Origin: an uncultured Aquimarina sp.
GTDB taxonomy: Bacteria; Bacteroidota; Bacteroidia; Flavobacteriales; Flavobacteriaceae
Direction: 5' to 3'
Assembly (NCBI GenBank): GCA_947498935.1
Contig: CANMMM010000001.1
Span: 124,001-188,000 of the forward strand
DNA length: 64,000 nt
The position numbers and the translations under genes are program-made. How positions within the stretch are numbered: position 1 is the stretch's first letter; each line of letters starts with the position of its first letter. The notes below the pieces were generated by a model that saw only the letters and a program-made list of their open reading frames with translations, ran no database searches and was not told the DNA's origin. Of this stretch, positions 17,745 through 26,834 are shown piece by piece.

Positions 17745-17770
17745 AATTTACTATGCGTGCATAGTAAATT
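17745..17770. promoter_or_regulatory. Perfect palindrome between etfB and pdhB, candidate operator
   Basis: Two exact 12-base arms (AATTTACTATGC and its complement) around GT, centred between two divergent genes of central carbon/energy metabolism. The two-base spacer is too tight for a good RNA hairpin loop without unpairing, so a dimeric DNA-binding site is the more natural reading. The cognate regulator is not known. Confidence 0.45.
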
Positions 17771-17807
17771 TTTTAATATTCAATGATTACTAAAGGGTTT
17801 TAATTGC

Positions 17808-17815
17808 TACTTTTG
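17808..17815 (+). promoter_or_regulatory. Probable -7 box of pdhB
   Basis: TACTTTTG matches TAnnTTTG, 33 bases before the pdhB ATG. No TTTG stands at -33. The palindrome at 17745-17770 lies about 40 bases upstream of it. Confidence 0.45.
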
Positions 17816-17848
17816 CCTTCTGTATAGCACAAAAATAATTATTTATCA

Positions 17849-18826
17849 ATGAAAACAATACAATTCAGAGAAGCAATTTGCGAGGCAATGAGCGAAGAAA
17901 TGCGCCGTGACGAGTCTATTTATCTAATGGGTGAAGAAGTGGCTGAATATAATGGAGCATATAAAGCGAGTAAAGGAATGCTAGATGAGTTTGGTCCAGA
18001 TCGTGTAATAGACACTCCGATCTCTGAATTAGGTTTTGCTGGTATTGGTGTAGGTAGCGCTATGAATGGAAACCGTCCTATCATAGAGTTTATGACCTTT
18101 AACTTCTCATTAGTAGGTATCGACCAGATCATTAATAATGCTGCTAAGATGCGTCAGATGAGTGGTGGACAATTTAATATCCCTATCGTATTTAGAGGCC
18201 CTACAGCTTCTGCTGGGCAATTAGGTGCTACGCACTCTCAGGCTTTTGAAAACTGGTTTGCAAACACTCCTGGTCTAAAGGTAGTTATTCCATCGAACCC
18301 AAAAGACGCAAAGGGATTATTAAAATCTGCAATCCGTGATAATGACCCTGTGATCTTTATGGAAAGTGAGCAGATGTATGGAGATAAGGGTGAAGTACCT
18401 GAAGGAGAATATACAATTCCACTAGGTGTAGCAGAGATTAAAAGAGAGGGAACAGATGTAACTATTGTTTCTTTTGGAAAAATCATCAAAGATGCTTACA
18501 AAGCTGCTGATACACTAGCTAAGGAAAATATTTCTTGTGAAATCATAGATTTAAGAACTGTACGTCCATTAGATCTAGAGGCTATCTTTACTTCTGTAAA
18601 GAAAACAAATAGACTTGTAATCTTAGAAGAGGCTTGGCCATTAGCCAATATCGCTTCTGAAATCACATATCAAGTACAATCTAACATCTTTGATTACTTA
18701 GATGCACCGATAGTAAAAATTAACACAGCAGACACTCCAACACCATATTCTCCTGTATTATTAGAGCAATGGTTACCAAATAGTGAAGATGTTGTTAAAG
18801 CTGTCAAAAAAGTAATGTATAAATAA
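17849..18826 (+). CDS. pdhB: Pyruvate dehydrogenase E1 component, beta subunit
   Basis: Beta chain of the thiamine-diphosphate E1 heterotetramer that decarboxylates pyruvate for acetyl-CoA synthesis. 325 residues beginning MKTIQFREAICEAMSEEM. Family blocks: YLMGEEVAEYNGAYKASKGM, DTPISELGFAGIGVGSAMNG, EFMTFNFSLVGIDQIINNAAK, GPTASAGQLGATHSQAFENW and the C-terminal EEAWPLANIASEI. The start fits the conserved N-terminus. The alpha subunit and the E2 gene are not adjacent, so pyruvate versus branched-chain 2-oxoacid specificity rests on sequence resemblance (pyruvate favoured). Confidence 0.93.
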   Translation: MKTIQFREAICEAMSEEMRRDESIYLMGEEVAEYNGAYKASKGMLDEFGPDRVIDTPISELGFAGIGVGSAMNGNRPIIEFMTFNFSLVGIDQIINNAAKMRQMSGGQFNIPIVFRGPTASAGQLGATHSQAFENWFANTPGLKVVIPSNPKDAKGLLKSAIRDNDPVIFMESEQMYGDKGEVPEGEYTIPLGVAEIKREGTDVTIVSFGKIIKDAYKAADTLAKENISCEIIDLRTVRPLDLEAIFTSVKKTNRLVILEEAWPLANIASEITYQVQSNIFDYLDAPIVKINTADTPTPYSPVLLEQWLPNSEDVVKAVKKVMYK

Positions 18827-18937
18827 AGACATACCCCCTCTAGTTAAATATATTTCGATATTTTAGCCATCGTTTTTTGGGGTAGGTTTTTAACAACAAT
18901 GTTCTAAGATACCTCACACACATTTTATAAAAAACAG

Positions 18938-21430
18938 ATGAAGTATTGGATTCTTGGGGTTTTATGCATAATTGGAAGCATTGCTAGTATAGCACAAACG
19001 AAAGTTAGTGGTGAGGTTTTAGATAATTATAATCAACCGATACCTTTTGCTAATATTGTGTTTTCCAATTCTACAATAGGTACTATTACCGATGAAAATG
19101 GTCGATTCTATATGGAATCAGATCAGAATCATGAACGTATCAAAATATCTTTTATTGGTTTTACTTCTAAAACCATCACTTTAAAGCAGCGTACTTCTTA
19201 TAAGATGAAAATCATCTTAGAAGAAGAGGCTGCTTCTTTAGATGAAGTCGTGATCTACAAAGGAAAGACTTCTAAAAAAAATAATCCTGCCGTAGATATC
19301 CTGAAAAAAATATGGGAATTCAGACGCGAAAATGGGGTTAAAAAATTCAAACAATACAACTACGATAAATACGAGAAATTAGAATTTGATCTAAATACTA
19401 TCGACAGTGCTTTGGTGAACAGTCGTATTTTTAAAGGAATGGAGTTTATCTTTGATGATATAGACACTTCTCGCATCACAGGTAAAACATACCTTCCTAT
19501 TTTCTTAAATGAAGCGATCTCTAAAGTCTATGGAGATAATGAGCTAAACGAAATTAAGGAAGTATTAAAAGGAAACAAGAATGCTGGTTTTAGTGACAAT
19601 CAGACGTTGATCGCTTTTGTTAAAGATCTGTACTCTGATTACGATATTTATGACAATTATCTTAAATTCTTTGACAAAAGTTTTACCAGCCCGCTCTCTC
19701 GTACTGGTGTCAGCGTTTATAACTATGTACTGACGGATAGTGCTTATATAGATAACAAATGGTGTTATAACATCATCTACTATCCGAGACGTAAAAACGA
19801 ACTGACTTTTAAGGGTGATTTTTGGGTAAACGATACTACTTGGGCAATTAAAGAAATCAACCTCGAAGTAACTAAAAGTGCCAATATCAACTGGGTTAAG
19901 GATTTGTACATAGAACAGGAATTCGACGTACTGAATGATTCAATTTTCCTGATCACCAAAGATTATTTCCAATCCGATTTCTCATTTAATAAGAAAGAAA
20001 AATCAAGAGGGGTTTATGGAAAACGAACCACATTGTACGACAATTATAAGTTCGACCAACCAAAGGGAAGAAAATTCTATCAAACACAGGTAGACCCTTA
20101 TGATCAAGACATCTATAATCGCGAAGATGCATTCTGGACCAATGCTCGTATGGAACAATTAAATAAAGACGAACAAAAAGTATACACACTACTAGACACC
20201 CTAAAAACAGTAAAAGCCTTTAAACGATTGTACAATGTAGGTACCGTTCTAGCTACAGGGTATGTAGAATTCAATGGCTGGGACTTCGGACCTTTATTTT
20301 CTACCGTAGGGTTTAATTCTATAGAAGGGGTACGATTACGTGCTGGCGGTAGAACTTACTTCTCTGCCAATGACAGATGGCGAATCGAAGGATATGGTGC
20401 GTACGGCTTTAAAGATCAAAAATTCAAATACGGTATTTCTGGAAAATACCTAGTAGATAGAAAATCGAGACTGATTGTATCTGCTGGTAATAGAAGAGAT
20501 GTCGAGCAGCTCGGTGCTAGCCTAACCAATACCAATGATGTAGAAGGTAGAAGCTTAGCTTCTTCTTCTATTGTTTCTACAGGAGATAACACTAGACTGA
20601 CTTCTATTAATCTATCGGCTTTTTCGATGCAGATAGAGCCTAGAAAAAACTTTACGATAGGAATTACAGGCTCTTTTAGGTCTCTAAAGCCTGCAGATCG
20701 TAATTTGTTTAGTTTAGATTTTATAGACCCTGATACAGGGGAACAAAAATCAAGTATTAACCAAGCCGAAATTGCAACTACGCTATCCTATTACCCTGGT
20801 AGAAAAACAACGGGATATGGTGTCGATAGAATTACGGTCAATGATGGTGATTTTGCACAGCTATTCCTCAATTACTCGCTTGGCTTAGACCATATGCTGA
20901 ATAGCGATTTTGAATATCAGAAGCTTCAATTTTTCTATCGTCAGCCATGGAACATCGGAGGTTTTGGTGTATTAAATAGTTCTATAGAATTAGGAAAAAC
21001 CTTTGGCGATGTACCCCTTGGCTTACTAAGCGTGGTACCAGGTAATCAAACGTATTTATCAATCCAGAATACATTTCCATTACTTAATTTCTATGAGTTT
21101 GTAACCGACACCTATGCTGCGGTGCATATAGAACATAATTTTAATGGTCGGATTTTTTCTAGAATTCCATTCCTTAGAAAACTGAACTTACGCGAACTGG
21201 TAGGTATCCGTGGAGTGTGGGGAGAATTATCAGAAGAAAATCTATTGCTTAGCGCTCCTTCAAACGAACTACTGGTCGCTCCAGATGACGAACCTTATTG
21301 GGAATACAGTCTGGGAGTAGGTAATATTTTTAAAATTTTTAGGATCGATTTCCATTTTAGAGGAAATTACTTTGACAATCCAGATGCACGAACTTTTGGA
21401 GTTACAGGTTCTTTTGGGTTCTTTTTCTAA
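18938..21430 (+). CDS. DUF5686 / carboxypeptidase-regulatory-like outer-membrane protein
   Basis: 830 residues. A signal peptide (about 1-20, ending IASIAQ) is followed by a carboxypeptidase-D regulatory-like domain (about 22-105: VSGEVLDNYNQPIPFANIVFSNSTIGTITDENGRF, then ISFIGFTSKTITL). The large remainder matches DUF5686: FWVNDTTWAIKEINLEV in the middle and a C-terminal beta-barrel-like half with alternating aromatic strands, ending in the phenylalanine-rich GVTGSFGFFF. Such proteins sit in the outer membrane of Bacteroidota; they resemble TonB-dependent receptors at the N-terminus but lack a plug. Transport substrate unknown. Monocistronic, with repeat copy 3 downstream. Confidence 0.88.
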   Translation: MKYWILGVLCIIGSIASIAQTKVSGEVLDNYNQPIPFANIVFSNSTIGTITDENGRFYMESDQNHERIKISFIGFTSKTITLKQRTSYKMKIILEEEAASLDEVVIYKGKTSKKNNPAVDILKKIWEFRRENGVKKFKQYNYDKYEKLEFDLNTIDSALVNSRIFKGMEFIFDDIDTSRITGKTYLPIFLNEAISKVYGDNELNEIKEVLKGNKNAGFSDNQTLIAFVKDLYSDYDIYDNYLKFFDKSFTSPLSRTGVSVYNYVLTDSAYIDNKWCYNIIYYPRRKNELTFKGDFWVNDTTWAIKEINLEVTKSANINWVKDLYIEQEFDVLNDSIFLITKDYFQSDFSFNKKEKSRGVYGKRTTLYDNYKFDQPKGRKFYQTQVDPYDQDIYNREDAFWTNARMEQLNKDEQKVYTLLDTLKTVKAFKRLYNVGTVLATGYVEFNGWDFGPLFSTVGFNSIEGVRLRAGGRTYFSANDRWRIEGYGAYGFKDQKFKYGISGKYLVDRKSRLIVSAGNRRDVEQLGASLTNTNDVEGRSLASSSIVSTGDNTRLTSINLSAFSMQIEPRKNFTIGITGSFRSLKPADRNLFSLDFIDPDTGEQKSSINQAEIATTLSYYPGRKTTGYGVDRITVNDGDFAQLFLNYSLGLDHMLNSDFEYQKLQFFYRQPWNIGGFGVLNSSIELGKTFGDVPLGLLSVVPGNQTYLSIQNTFPLLNFYEFVTDTYAAVHIEHNFNGRIFSRIPFLRKLNLRELVGIRGVWGELSEENLLLSAPSNELLVAPDDEPYWEYSLGVGNIFKIFRIDFHFRGNYFDNPDARTFGVTGSFGFFF

Positions 21431-21490
21431 GCGTATACTACTTCTGCTGGTATACTTTTATAGCCTTTGTGGCATCCTTATTTTTTAATT

Positions 21491-21578
21491 GCGTTAGGGA
21501 TAGCAGTGGAAATCCCACAGCCCGACGATAGGAGGTGCGAGGAATTGGAACGGATAGCCCGACCCTTGGGGAACGCCC
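21491..21578 (+). repeat. GCGTTA...AACGCCC intergenic element, copy 3
   Basis: 88 bp, forward orientation, 60 bases after the DUF5686 gene and 110 bases before the ppa promoter. Its last stem is CCC-TTGG-GG rather than CCC-TTGT-GG of copy 1. Confidence 0.9.
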
Positions 21579-21690
21579 TCATACAACCAGATATAAGTGT
21601 AAACTACCCTACTATTGGTCTTTATTCCTATGTTTTGATGTAAAATTAACTTTAAACTTTCGCACATTACAAATTATTTTAGCCTATAAA

Positions 21691-21722
21691 TTTCATCTAA
21701 ACCCTTGTAATACCTATATTTG
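21691..21722 (+). promoter_or_regulatory. Promoter of ppa
   Basis: TTTC (21691-21694, three of four to the -33 TTTG), a 20-base spacer and TATATTTG (21715-21722, full match to TAnnTTTG). The ATG follows 27 bases after the -7 box. Confidence 0.6.
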
Positions 21723-21749
21723 CCGCCATTAAAATAGATACAAAAAAAT

Positions 21750-22280
21750 ATGAGCGCAGCAACTCGCGAAACTTTCGATGTTCTTATCGAAATTCCAAAG
21801 GGAAGTCGTAACAAATACGAATACGACTTTGATATAAAGAAAGTTAGATACGATCGTATGATCTTTTCTTCCATGATGTACCCTGCTGATTATGGTTTTA
21901 TTCCAGAAACATTGGCATTAGACGGTGATCCATTGGATGTACTAGTATTAGTAACAGAACCTACTTTTCCTGGTTGTGTAATGGAAGTAAAACCTATTGG
22001 TGTTTTCCATATGACAGACGAAAAAGGGCCTGACGAAAAAATCATATGTGTGCCTGTTGCTGATCCTATTGCTGGAAGACTTGCTGACCTAAAAGAACTG
22101 AACCCACACCTGATCAAGGAAATCGAACATTTCTTCCAAGTATATAAAGATCTAGAGGAGAAAAAAGTTGATGTTGGCGGATGGGGTAACATCGATGAAG
22201 CAAAAGAAATCATCAAAGCGTGTGTAAAGCGTTTTGAAGAATTAGAAGATAAACCTGCAGGATTATTTAGCATTTACTAA
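21750..22280 (+). CDS. ppa: Inorganic pyrophosphatase (family I, soluble)
   Basis: Hydrolyses pyrophosphate to phosphate in the cytoplasm and so drives biosynthetic reactions. 176 residues. Family I blocks: VLIEIPKGSRNKYEYD, YPADYGFIPET, the metal-binding signature DGDPLDVLVL, and ADPIAGRLADLKELNP. A strong terminator follows at 22300-22339, so it is transcribed separately from the membrane pyrophosphatase gene 114 bases downstream, although the two catalyse the same hydrolysis. Confidence 0.97.
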   Translation: MSAATRETFDVLIEIPKGSRNKYEYDFDIKKVRYDRMIFSSMMYPADYGFIPETLALDGDPLDVLVLVTEPTFPGCVMEVKPIGVFHMTDEKGPDEKIICVPVADPIAGRLADLKELNPHLIKEIEHFFQVYKDLEEKKVDVGGWGNIDEAKEIIKACVKRFEELEDKPAGLFSIY

Positions 22281-22299
22281 ATAATACCTACAGACTTTA

Positions 22300-22339
22300 C
22301 AAAAAGCGTATAATTTATCTAAAAATTATACGCTTTTTG
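22300..22339 (+). terminator. ppa terminator
   Basis: Hairpin AAAAAGCGTATAATTT / AAATTATACGCTTTTT with a short loop and terminal T-run, 20 bases after the ppa stop. The A-tract makes it usable from both sides. Confidence 0.9.
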
Positions 22340-22393
22340 TATTTAGTTGATTTTCATTATTTTTAGGAAACTAATCATCTAAAAATATACTTA

Positions 22394-24676
22394 ATGGAAT
22401 CAACTATGATCTTTATGCCAATGCTATTGGCTGTACTGGGGCTTATCTACATGCTCATCAAGAAATCTTGGGTTATGAAACAAGATGCGGGTGATGGCAA
22501 AATGAAAGAAATATCAGATCACATCTACGAAGGAGCTTTGGCCTTTCTAAAAGCAGAATACAAACTACTAGCAGTATTCGTTATGATAGTCAGCGTCCTT
22601 TTATTTATCGTTTCACTCATTGTAGAGACGACACATTGGTTGATTGTCATCGCTTTTATATTTGGTGCTATTTTTTCTGCGTTTGCAGGTAATATAGGAA
22701 TGAAAATCGCTACCAAAACCAATGTAAGAACTACACAAGCCGCTACCACTAGCCTACCCAAGGCACTTAAAATATCATTTGGTGGAGGTACGGTGATGGG
22801 ACTAGGCGTTGCCGGACTGGCTGTACTAGGGCTGACCGCTTTCTTTATCATCTTCTACCATACGTTTATGGACGGACAATGGAGTTCTACTTATCAAATG
22901 ACCATTGTACTAGAAACACTGGCTGGTTTCTCGCTAGGAGCAGAATCTATTGCGCTATTTGCACGTGTAGGAGGAGGTATCTATACCAAAGCGGCGGATG
23001 TTGGTGCCGATCTAGTGGGCAAGGTAGAAGCAGGCATCCCAGAAGATGATCCACGGAATCCTGCTACCATAGCAGATAATGTGGGAGACAATGTAGGAGA
23101 TGTAGCAGGTATGGGAGCCGATTTATTTGGCTCGTATGTCGCTACAGTACTCGCTGCTATGGTATTGGGTAATTATGTGATTAAAGATATGGGCGGAAGC
23201 ATAGCCGATAATTTTGGAGGTATCGGTACGATACTCCTACCTATAGCTATTGCTGGTGTAGGTATCATCATTTCGATTATCGGTACACTATTAGTGAGTA
23301 TTAAGAATAATGCTGCCAAAGAAGCACAGGTAATGGGCGCACTAAACATTGGCAACTGGACTGCTATTATACTAGTAGCCATTAGTTGTTTTGCACTCTG
23401 CAAATGGATGCTGCCTGCTACGATGCAAATGGAGTTTTTTGGCGAAGGACTGATCAATATCTCTTCTATGCGGGTATTTTATGCCACCCTTGTCGGACTG
23501 ATCGTAGGAGCGGTGATCTCTTCGGTCACGGAATATTATACTGGACTCGGCAAAGCGCCTATCCTAAAAATTGTACAACAATCTAGTACGGGCGCTGGTA
23601 CCAATATCATTGCAGGATTGGCTACAGGAATGATTTCTACTTTTCCCTCGGTATTATTATTTGCAGGGGCTATCTGGGCATCCTATGCATTTGCAGGTTT
23701 TTACGGAGTAGCCTTAGCGGCCTCTGCTATGATGGCTACCACAGCTATGCAACTCGCTATTGATGCCTTTGGACCTATCGCAGACAATGCGGGTGGTATC
23801 GCAGAAATGAGTGAGCAAGCACCTATCGTACGCGAACGTACGGATATTTTAGATTCTGTAGGGAATACGACCGCAGCTACAGGAAAGGGGTTTGCCATTG
23901 CTTCTGCCGCACTTACCTCCCTCGCATTATTTGCCGCATATGTAACGTTTACGGGGATTGATGGAATTAATATTTTCAAAGCGCCTGTATTGGCCATGCT
24001 GTTTGTCGGTGGGATGATCCCTGTTGTATTTTCTGCCTTGGCTATGAATGCTGTGGGAAAAGCTGCTATGGAAATGGTACAAGAGGTACGCAGACAATTT
24101 AGAGAAATCCCAGGGATCATGGAAGGGACTGCTAAACCTGAATACGACAAATGCGTCGCTATTTCTACCAAAGCATCTTTAAAAGAAATGCTGTCTCCAG
24201 GATTACTGACCATTGGGTTTCCTATTTTGATCGCTTTTATTCCACTATTGTTTGGTATGGATAAAATCGCAATTGCAGAAATGCTCGGTGGGTATATGGC
24301 TGGAGTAACAGTCAGCGGAGTGCTATGGGCCATTTTTCAGAACAATGCTGGAGGCGCATGGGACAATGCCAAAAAATCTTTTGAAGCAGGTGTAGAAATC
24401 AATGGCACTATGACCTATAAAGGATCAGATGCGCATAAAGCAGCAGTCACAGGAGATACCGTCGGAGATCCTTTTAAAGATACTTCGGGCCCCTCTATGA
24501 ATATCCTGATCAAACTTACCTGTCTGATCGGCTTAGTCATTGCTCCCATCTTAGGCGAACATCCTACAGAAACAGCTGTTACTGAGCAAGAATCGAGCAC
24601 TATCGAAACCATTGCTCCTACTCCAAAACCCTCAGAAACTACAGCAATCACTACCGTACTTAAGAAGCAATCATAA
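22394..24676 (+). CDS. hppA: Membrane-bound proton/sodium-translocating pyrophosphatase
   Basis: Couples pyrophosphate hydrolysis to pumping of H+ or Na+ across the inner membrane. 760 residues, about 16 helices. The catalytic loop [23 protein letters not shown] and [21 protein letters not shown] is intact, as are [18 protein letters not shown] and [19 protein letters not shown]. At residues 490-499 it reads [10 protein letters not shown]: Ala rather than Lys after GNTT, with Gly three residues on, is the pattern of K+-dependent enzymes. K+-dependent members include both Na+ and H+ pumps, so the ion is undecided. The last ~40 residues are a Ser/Thr/Pro-rich tail absent from most relatives. 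Confidence 0.95.
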   Translation: MESTMIFMPMLLAVLGLIYMLIKKSWVMKQDAGDGKMKEISDHIYEGALAFLKAEYKLLAVFVMIVSVLLFIVSLIVETTHWLIVIAFIFGAIFSAFAGNIGMKIATKTNVRTTQAATTSLPKALKISFGGGTVMGLGVAGLAVLGLTAFFIIFYHTFMDGQWSSTYQMTIVLETLAGFSLGAESIALFARVGGGIYTKAADVGADLVGKVEAGIPEDDPRNPATIADNVGDNVGDVAGMGADLFGSYVATVLAAMVLGNYVIKDMGGSIADNFGGIGTILLPIAIAGVGIIISIIGTLLVSIKNNAAKEAQVMGALNIGNWTAIILVAISCFALCKWMLPATMQMEFFGEGLINISSMRVFYATLVGLIVGAVISSVTEYYTGLGKAPILKIVQQSSTGAGTNIIAGLATGMISTFPSVLLFAGAIWASYAFAGFYGVALAASAMMATTAMQLAIDAFGPIADNAGGIAEMSEQAPIVRERTDILDSVGNTTAATGKGFAIASAALTSLALFAAYVTFTGIDGINIFKAPVLAMLFVGGMIPVVFSALAMNAVGKAAMEMVQEVRRQFREIPGIMEGTAKPEYDKCVAISTKASLKEMLSPGLLTIGFPILIAFIPLLFGMDKIAIAEMLGGYMAGVTVSGVLWAIFQNNAGGAWDNAKKSFEAGVEINGTMTYKGSDAHKAAVTGDTVGDPFKDTSGPSMNILIKLTCLIGLVIAPILGEHPTETAVTEQESSTIETIAPTPKPSETTAITTVLKKQS

Positions 24677-24698
24677 AATTTAACAACGCTTAGAAATC

Positions 24699-24728
24699 AT
24701 AAAACTCCACTATTTAGTGGAGTTTTAT
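24699..24728 (+). terminator. hppA terminator
   Basis: Perfect 12-bp stem ATAAAACTCCAC / GTGGAGTTTTAT with a six-base loop, 22 bases after the hppA stop. A longer frame of the next gene would start inside it at 24717, which argues for the later start at 24786. Confidence 0.85.
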
Positions 24729-24785
24729 ATATTTATAGGCAGTTATTGCGCTATAGCGCATAAGAATAATGAGACGTTTATCGCT

Positions 24786-25781
24786 ATGTTTAGAAAGAAA
24801 GCATTACGTATTAACACCTACCTAGGATATGGCACTACCCACCGATTTCGTGCGATGGGCAGAGCCTTAGAGGCTGAAAACATTAATTTTGAAGGACGTA
24901 CAAGTACCCTCAAAACCGTACGTAATATCTACAGACAGTTAGAAAGTGATGAATTACCGCATACTGCCATTGCTATCCAAACAGACACAGCACAGCAGTA
25001 TACAGTGACTACAGATGCAGAAGGGTATTATCAATTAGAGCAACGAACTGATCAGGCACTGATACCTAACCACGACCACTGGTTTTCGTATACTGTAGGG
25101 TATAAAGACCTACACAAGCAACCTATATTGCATCAAAACTGTTTTGAGGCTGCCATGCTCATCCCACCTCCTAATGCTAGTTATGGTATTATTAGTGATA
25201 TTGATGACACCATCCTACATACAGGTGTTGCTTCTTTATTTAAGTGGAAAGTAATTGCCAATACTGTATTTAAGAATTTCGATAAGCGGATCGCATTAGA
25301 AGGCACTGCTGATTTGTATAAAAAACTACAAGTAGGCACGCATCCACAGCCCACGAATCCTATTTTTTATATTAGTAATAGCCCGTGGAATTTATACGAT
25401 TACCTGACTGCTTTTCTAAAAAAGAATGAATTCCCCAAAGGCCCTATCCTCTTACGAGATTTTAGAATTCCCTTTGACAAAACTCCAAAACCCAAAACTC
25501 CTCATAAAATAGCTGAAATCAATACGCTTTTAGAAGTCTATCCACAATTACCCTTTATTCTTATTGGTGATAGTGCCGAAAAAGATGCGGACATCTACAT
25601 AGAAGCTGCTCGTAAATACCCTGGGCGTATTTTAGCGATATACTTGCGCTGTGTACAACACAAACGAAAAGAACGCAGGATCCAAGCCTTGATCCGACAG
25701 CACGCAGACCTGCCCATATTATTGGTCAATTCCGCACAAGAAGCGACCATCCATGCCCGTGAACAAGGATTTATTTTGTAG
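24786..25781 (+). CDS. App1-like phosphatidate phosphatase-domain protein (DUF2183)
   Basis: 331 residues from MFRKKALRIN, chosen because the upstream alternative start is inside a terminator hairpin. The N-terminal part contains a small beta domain (FEGRTSTLKTVRNIYRQLESDELPH, TDAEGYYQLE). The second half holds the HAD-like App1 catalytic domain: YGIISDIDDTILHTG is the DxDxT nucleophile motif, YISNSPWNLYDYL supplies the second motif, and FILIGDSAEKDADIY the acidic C-terminal one. Yeast App1 dephosphorylates phosphatidic acid; for bacterial members the substrate is unproven. Its 3' end overlaps the convergent S24 regulator gene by 11 bases. Confidence 0.85.
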   Translation: MFRKKALRINTYLGYGTTHRFRAMGRALEAENINFEGRTSTLKTVRNIYRQLESDELPHTAIAIQTDTAQQYTVTTDAEGYYQLEQRTDQALIPNHDHWFSYTVGYKDLHKQPILHQNCFEAAMLIPPPNASYGIISDIDDTILHTGVASLFKWKVIANTVFKNFDKRIALEGTADLYKKLQVGTHPQPTNPIFYISNSPWNLYDYLTAFLKKNEFPKGPILLRDFRIPFDKTPKPKTPHKIAEINTLLEVYPQLPFILIGDSAEKDADIYIEAARKYPGRILAIYLRCVQHKRKERRIQALIRQHADLPILLVNSAQEATIHAREQGFIL

Positions 25782-26547
25782 TATTTTTAAGGTTTCTCAC
25801 CTCTTGAGTCAGCGATACCATAGCATCTTGTAATTGTTTTAAACTCGTCGAATCTGAATATGCATCGATATTAAAACTCAATTTGCTATTCACCTCCCAT
25901 AATTCTACCACCTGATGTGCCTGTATGGAATAAGGCAAGTATTCAGTATTCAGCGATACCAATGTTAGGGCAGTACCATTCTCATTTTTACGTATTTTTT
26001 TTACCACTACACTATCATGTAATACCACTACATAGATGGCATTACTACTCAATTCCGATAGATTGGCCACTGCCTTACCGATCACCCATTCTTTGGGTTC
26101 TAACACAGGCAGCATGCTATCCCCTTCTACTTGGAATCCTCTATAAGTCGCATTTCTATATTCTGGTAATGGGATGTCGAATGCCGGAAGTTGCTGATAC
26201 CAATCTACATCTTGGATATTATGCGGGTATCCTGCGGCTGCCTTGATATTCACCAGCACCATATTTTCAGTATCCTGTGCATCGACCGTTACCACTTTTG
26301 GCAATACATCACCCGTATGTAATTGCAATGTTTGCTGCTCACTCTCTCCGAATAGCCATAACGGATTGACCTCAAATTTTTGCAATAACTTAGCCACTAC
26401 TTTCCCCGATATCTTAGTCTTACCACGTTCTATATCTGCTGTAGATTTTTTAATCTCCAATGCCTTTGCAAACTCAGTCTGTGTCAGGTGATGTGCTTCT
26501 CTGATTTGCTTAAAACGTTGAATTGTTTGGGCTGTCATTTCATCCAT
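25771..26547 (-). CDS. HTH-XRE / S24 (LexA-like) autocleavable transcriptional repressor
   Basis: 258 residues. A helix-turn-helix of XRE type occupies about residues 8-68 (LTQTEFAKALEIKKSTADIE). The C-terminal half is an S24 peptidase domain: a potential Ala105-Gly106 cleavage site in IKAAAGYPHN, nucleophile Ser144 in EGDSMLPVLEPKEW, and Lys183 or Lys184 in HDSVVVKKI. Spacing between these residues is close to LexA and UmuD. The protein ends in a short coiled coil. Family knowledge predicts a dimeric repressor that cleaves itself upon RecA-ssDNA activation. Inverted operator-like 14-mers at 26745-26758 and 26784-26797 lie in the divergent promoters. Met4 is an alternative start. Confidence 0.9.
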   Translation of the reverse strand: MDEMTAQTIQRFKQIREAHHLTQTEFAKALEIKKSTADIERGKTKISGKVVAKLLQKFEVNPLWLFGESEQQTLQLHTGDVLPKVVTVDAQDTENMVLVNIKAAAGYPHNIQDVDWYQQLPAFDIPLPEYRNATYRGFQVEGDSMLPVLEPKEWVIGKAVANLSELSSNAIYVVVLHDSVVVKKIRKNENGTALTLVSLNTEYLPYSIQAHQVVELWEVNSKLSFNIDAYSDSTSLKQLQDAMVSLTQEVRNLKNTTK

Positions 26548-26602
26548 GCGTGTAGGCTTATAACTATGTTTTATGATTTGGTATTACGTATCCTGCTATT
26601 TT

Positions 26603-26693
26603 GGGCGTTACCCACAAGGGGTCGGGCTATCCGCTACAATTCCTCGCACCTCCTATCGTCGGGCTGTGGGATTTTCACTCCTATCCCTAACGC
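26603..26693 (-). repeat. GCGTTA...AACGCCC intergenic element, copy 4
   Basis: 91 bp, reverse orientation. It lies between the inferred transcription start (near 26722) and the start codon of the S24 regulator, so it would be transcribed within that gene's leader. Read in forward sense its last stem is CCC-CTTGT-GGG, extended by one pair relative to copy 1. Confidence 0.9.
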
Positions 26694-26727
26694 GGCATAC
26701 TGCTAAAGAACTAGGATATTTTCTTAA

Positions 26728-26758
26728 CAAAGATAGTATTTTTAGGAATATTTCCAAT
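26728..26758 (-). promoter_or_regulatory. Promoter of the S24 regulator with overlapping operator
   Basis: Minus strand: -7 TATCTTTG (26728-26735), 19-base spacer, -33-like ATTG (26755-26758). The 14-mer ATTGGAAATATTCC (minus strand, 26745-26758) overlaps the -33 box and spacer, as expected for autorepression. Confidence 0.65.
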
Positions 26759-26797
26759 TTTAACACTTTTAAATTTTTGTGTTATTGGAAATATTCC
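26745..26797. promoter_or_regulatory. Paired inverted operators of the S24 repressor
   Basis: GGAATATTTCCAAT (26745-26758) and its exact complement ATTGGAAATATTCC (26784-26797) face each other across 25 bases; the flanking AACAC/GTGTT extend the pairing. Each arm is itself nearly palindromic (GGAAATATTCC). A related TTTTGGAAA follows at 26802. Each arm sits within one of the two divergent promoters, which is the expected design for a repressor controlling itself and the opposite operon. Confidence 0.65.
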
Positions 26798-26806
26798 ATA
26801 ATTTTG
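26776..26806 (+). promoter_or_regulatory. Promoter of the DUF559-radical SAM-TIGR03915 operon
   Basis: TTTG (26776-26779), 19-base spacer, TAATTTTG (26799-26806): full matches to both Bacteroidota boxes. The spacer contains the operator 14-mer, so a bound repressor would block RNA polymerase. The first start codon is 29 bases after the -7 box. Confidence 0.8.
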
Positions 26807-26834
26807 GAAAGTTTACAAACCAACCCTTTTAATT

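Noticed and set aside
24717-24785. Upstream start of the App1-like gene
   Set aside because: The ATG lies inside the hppA terminator hairpin; the family-like N-terminus begins at 24786.
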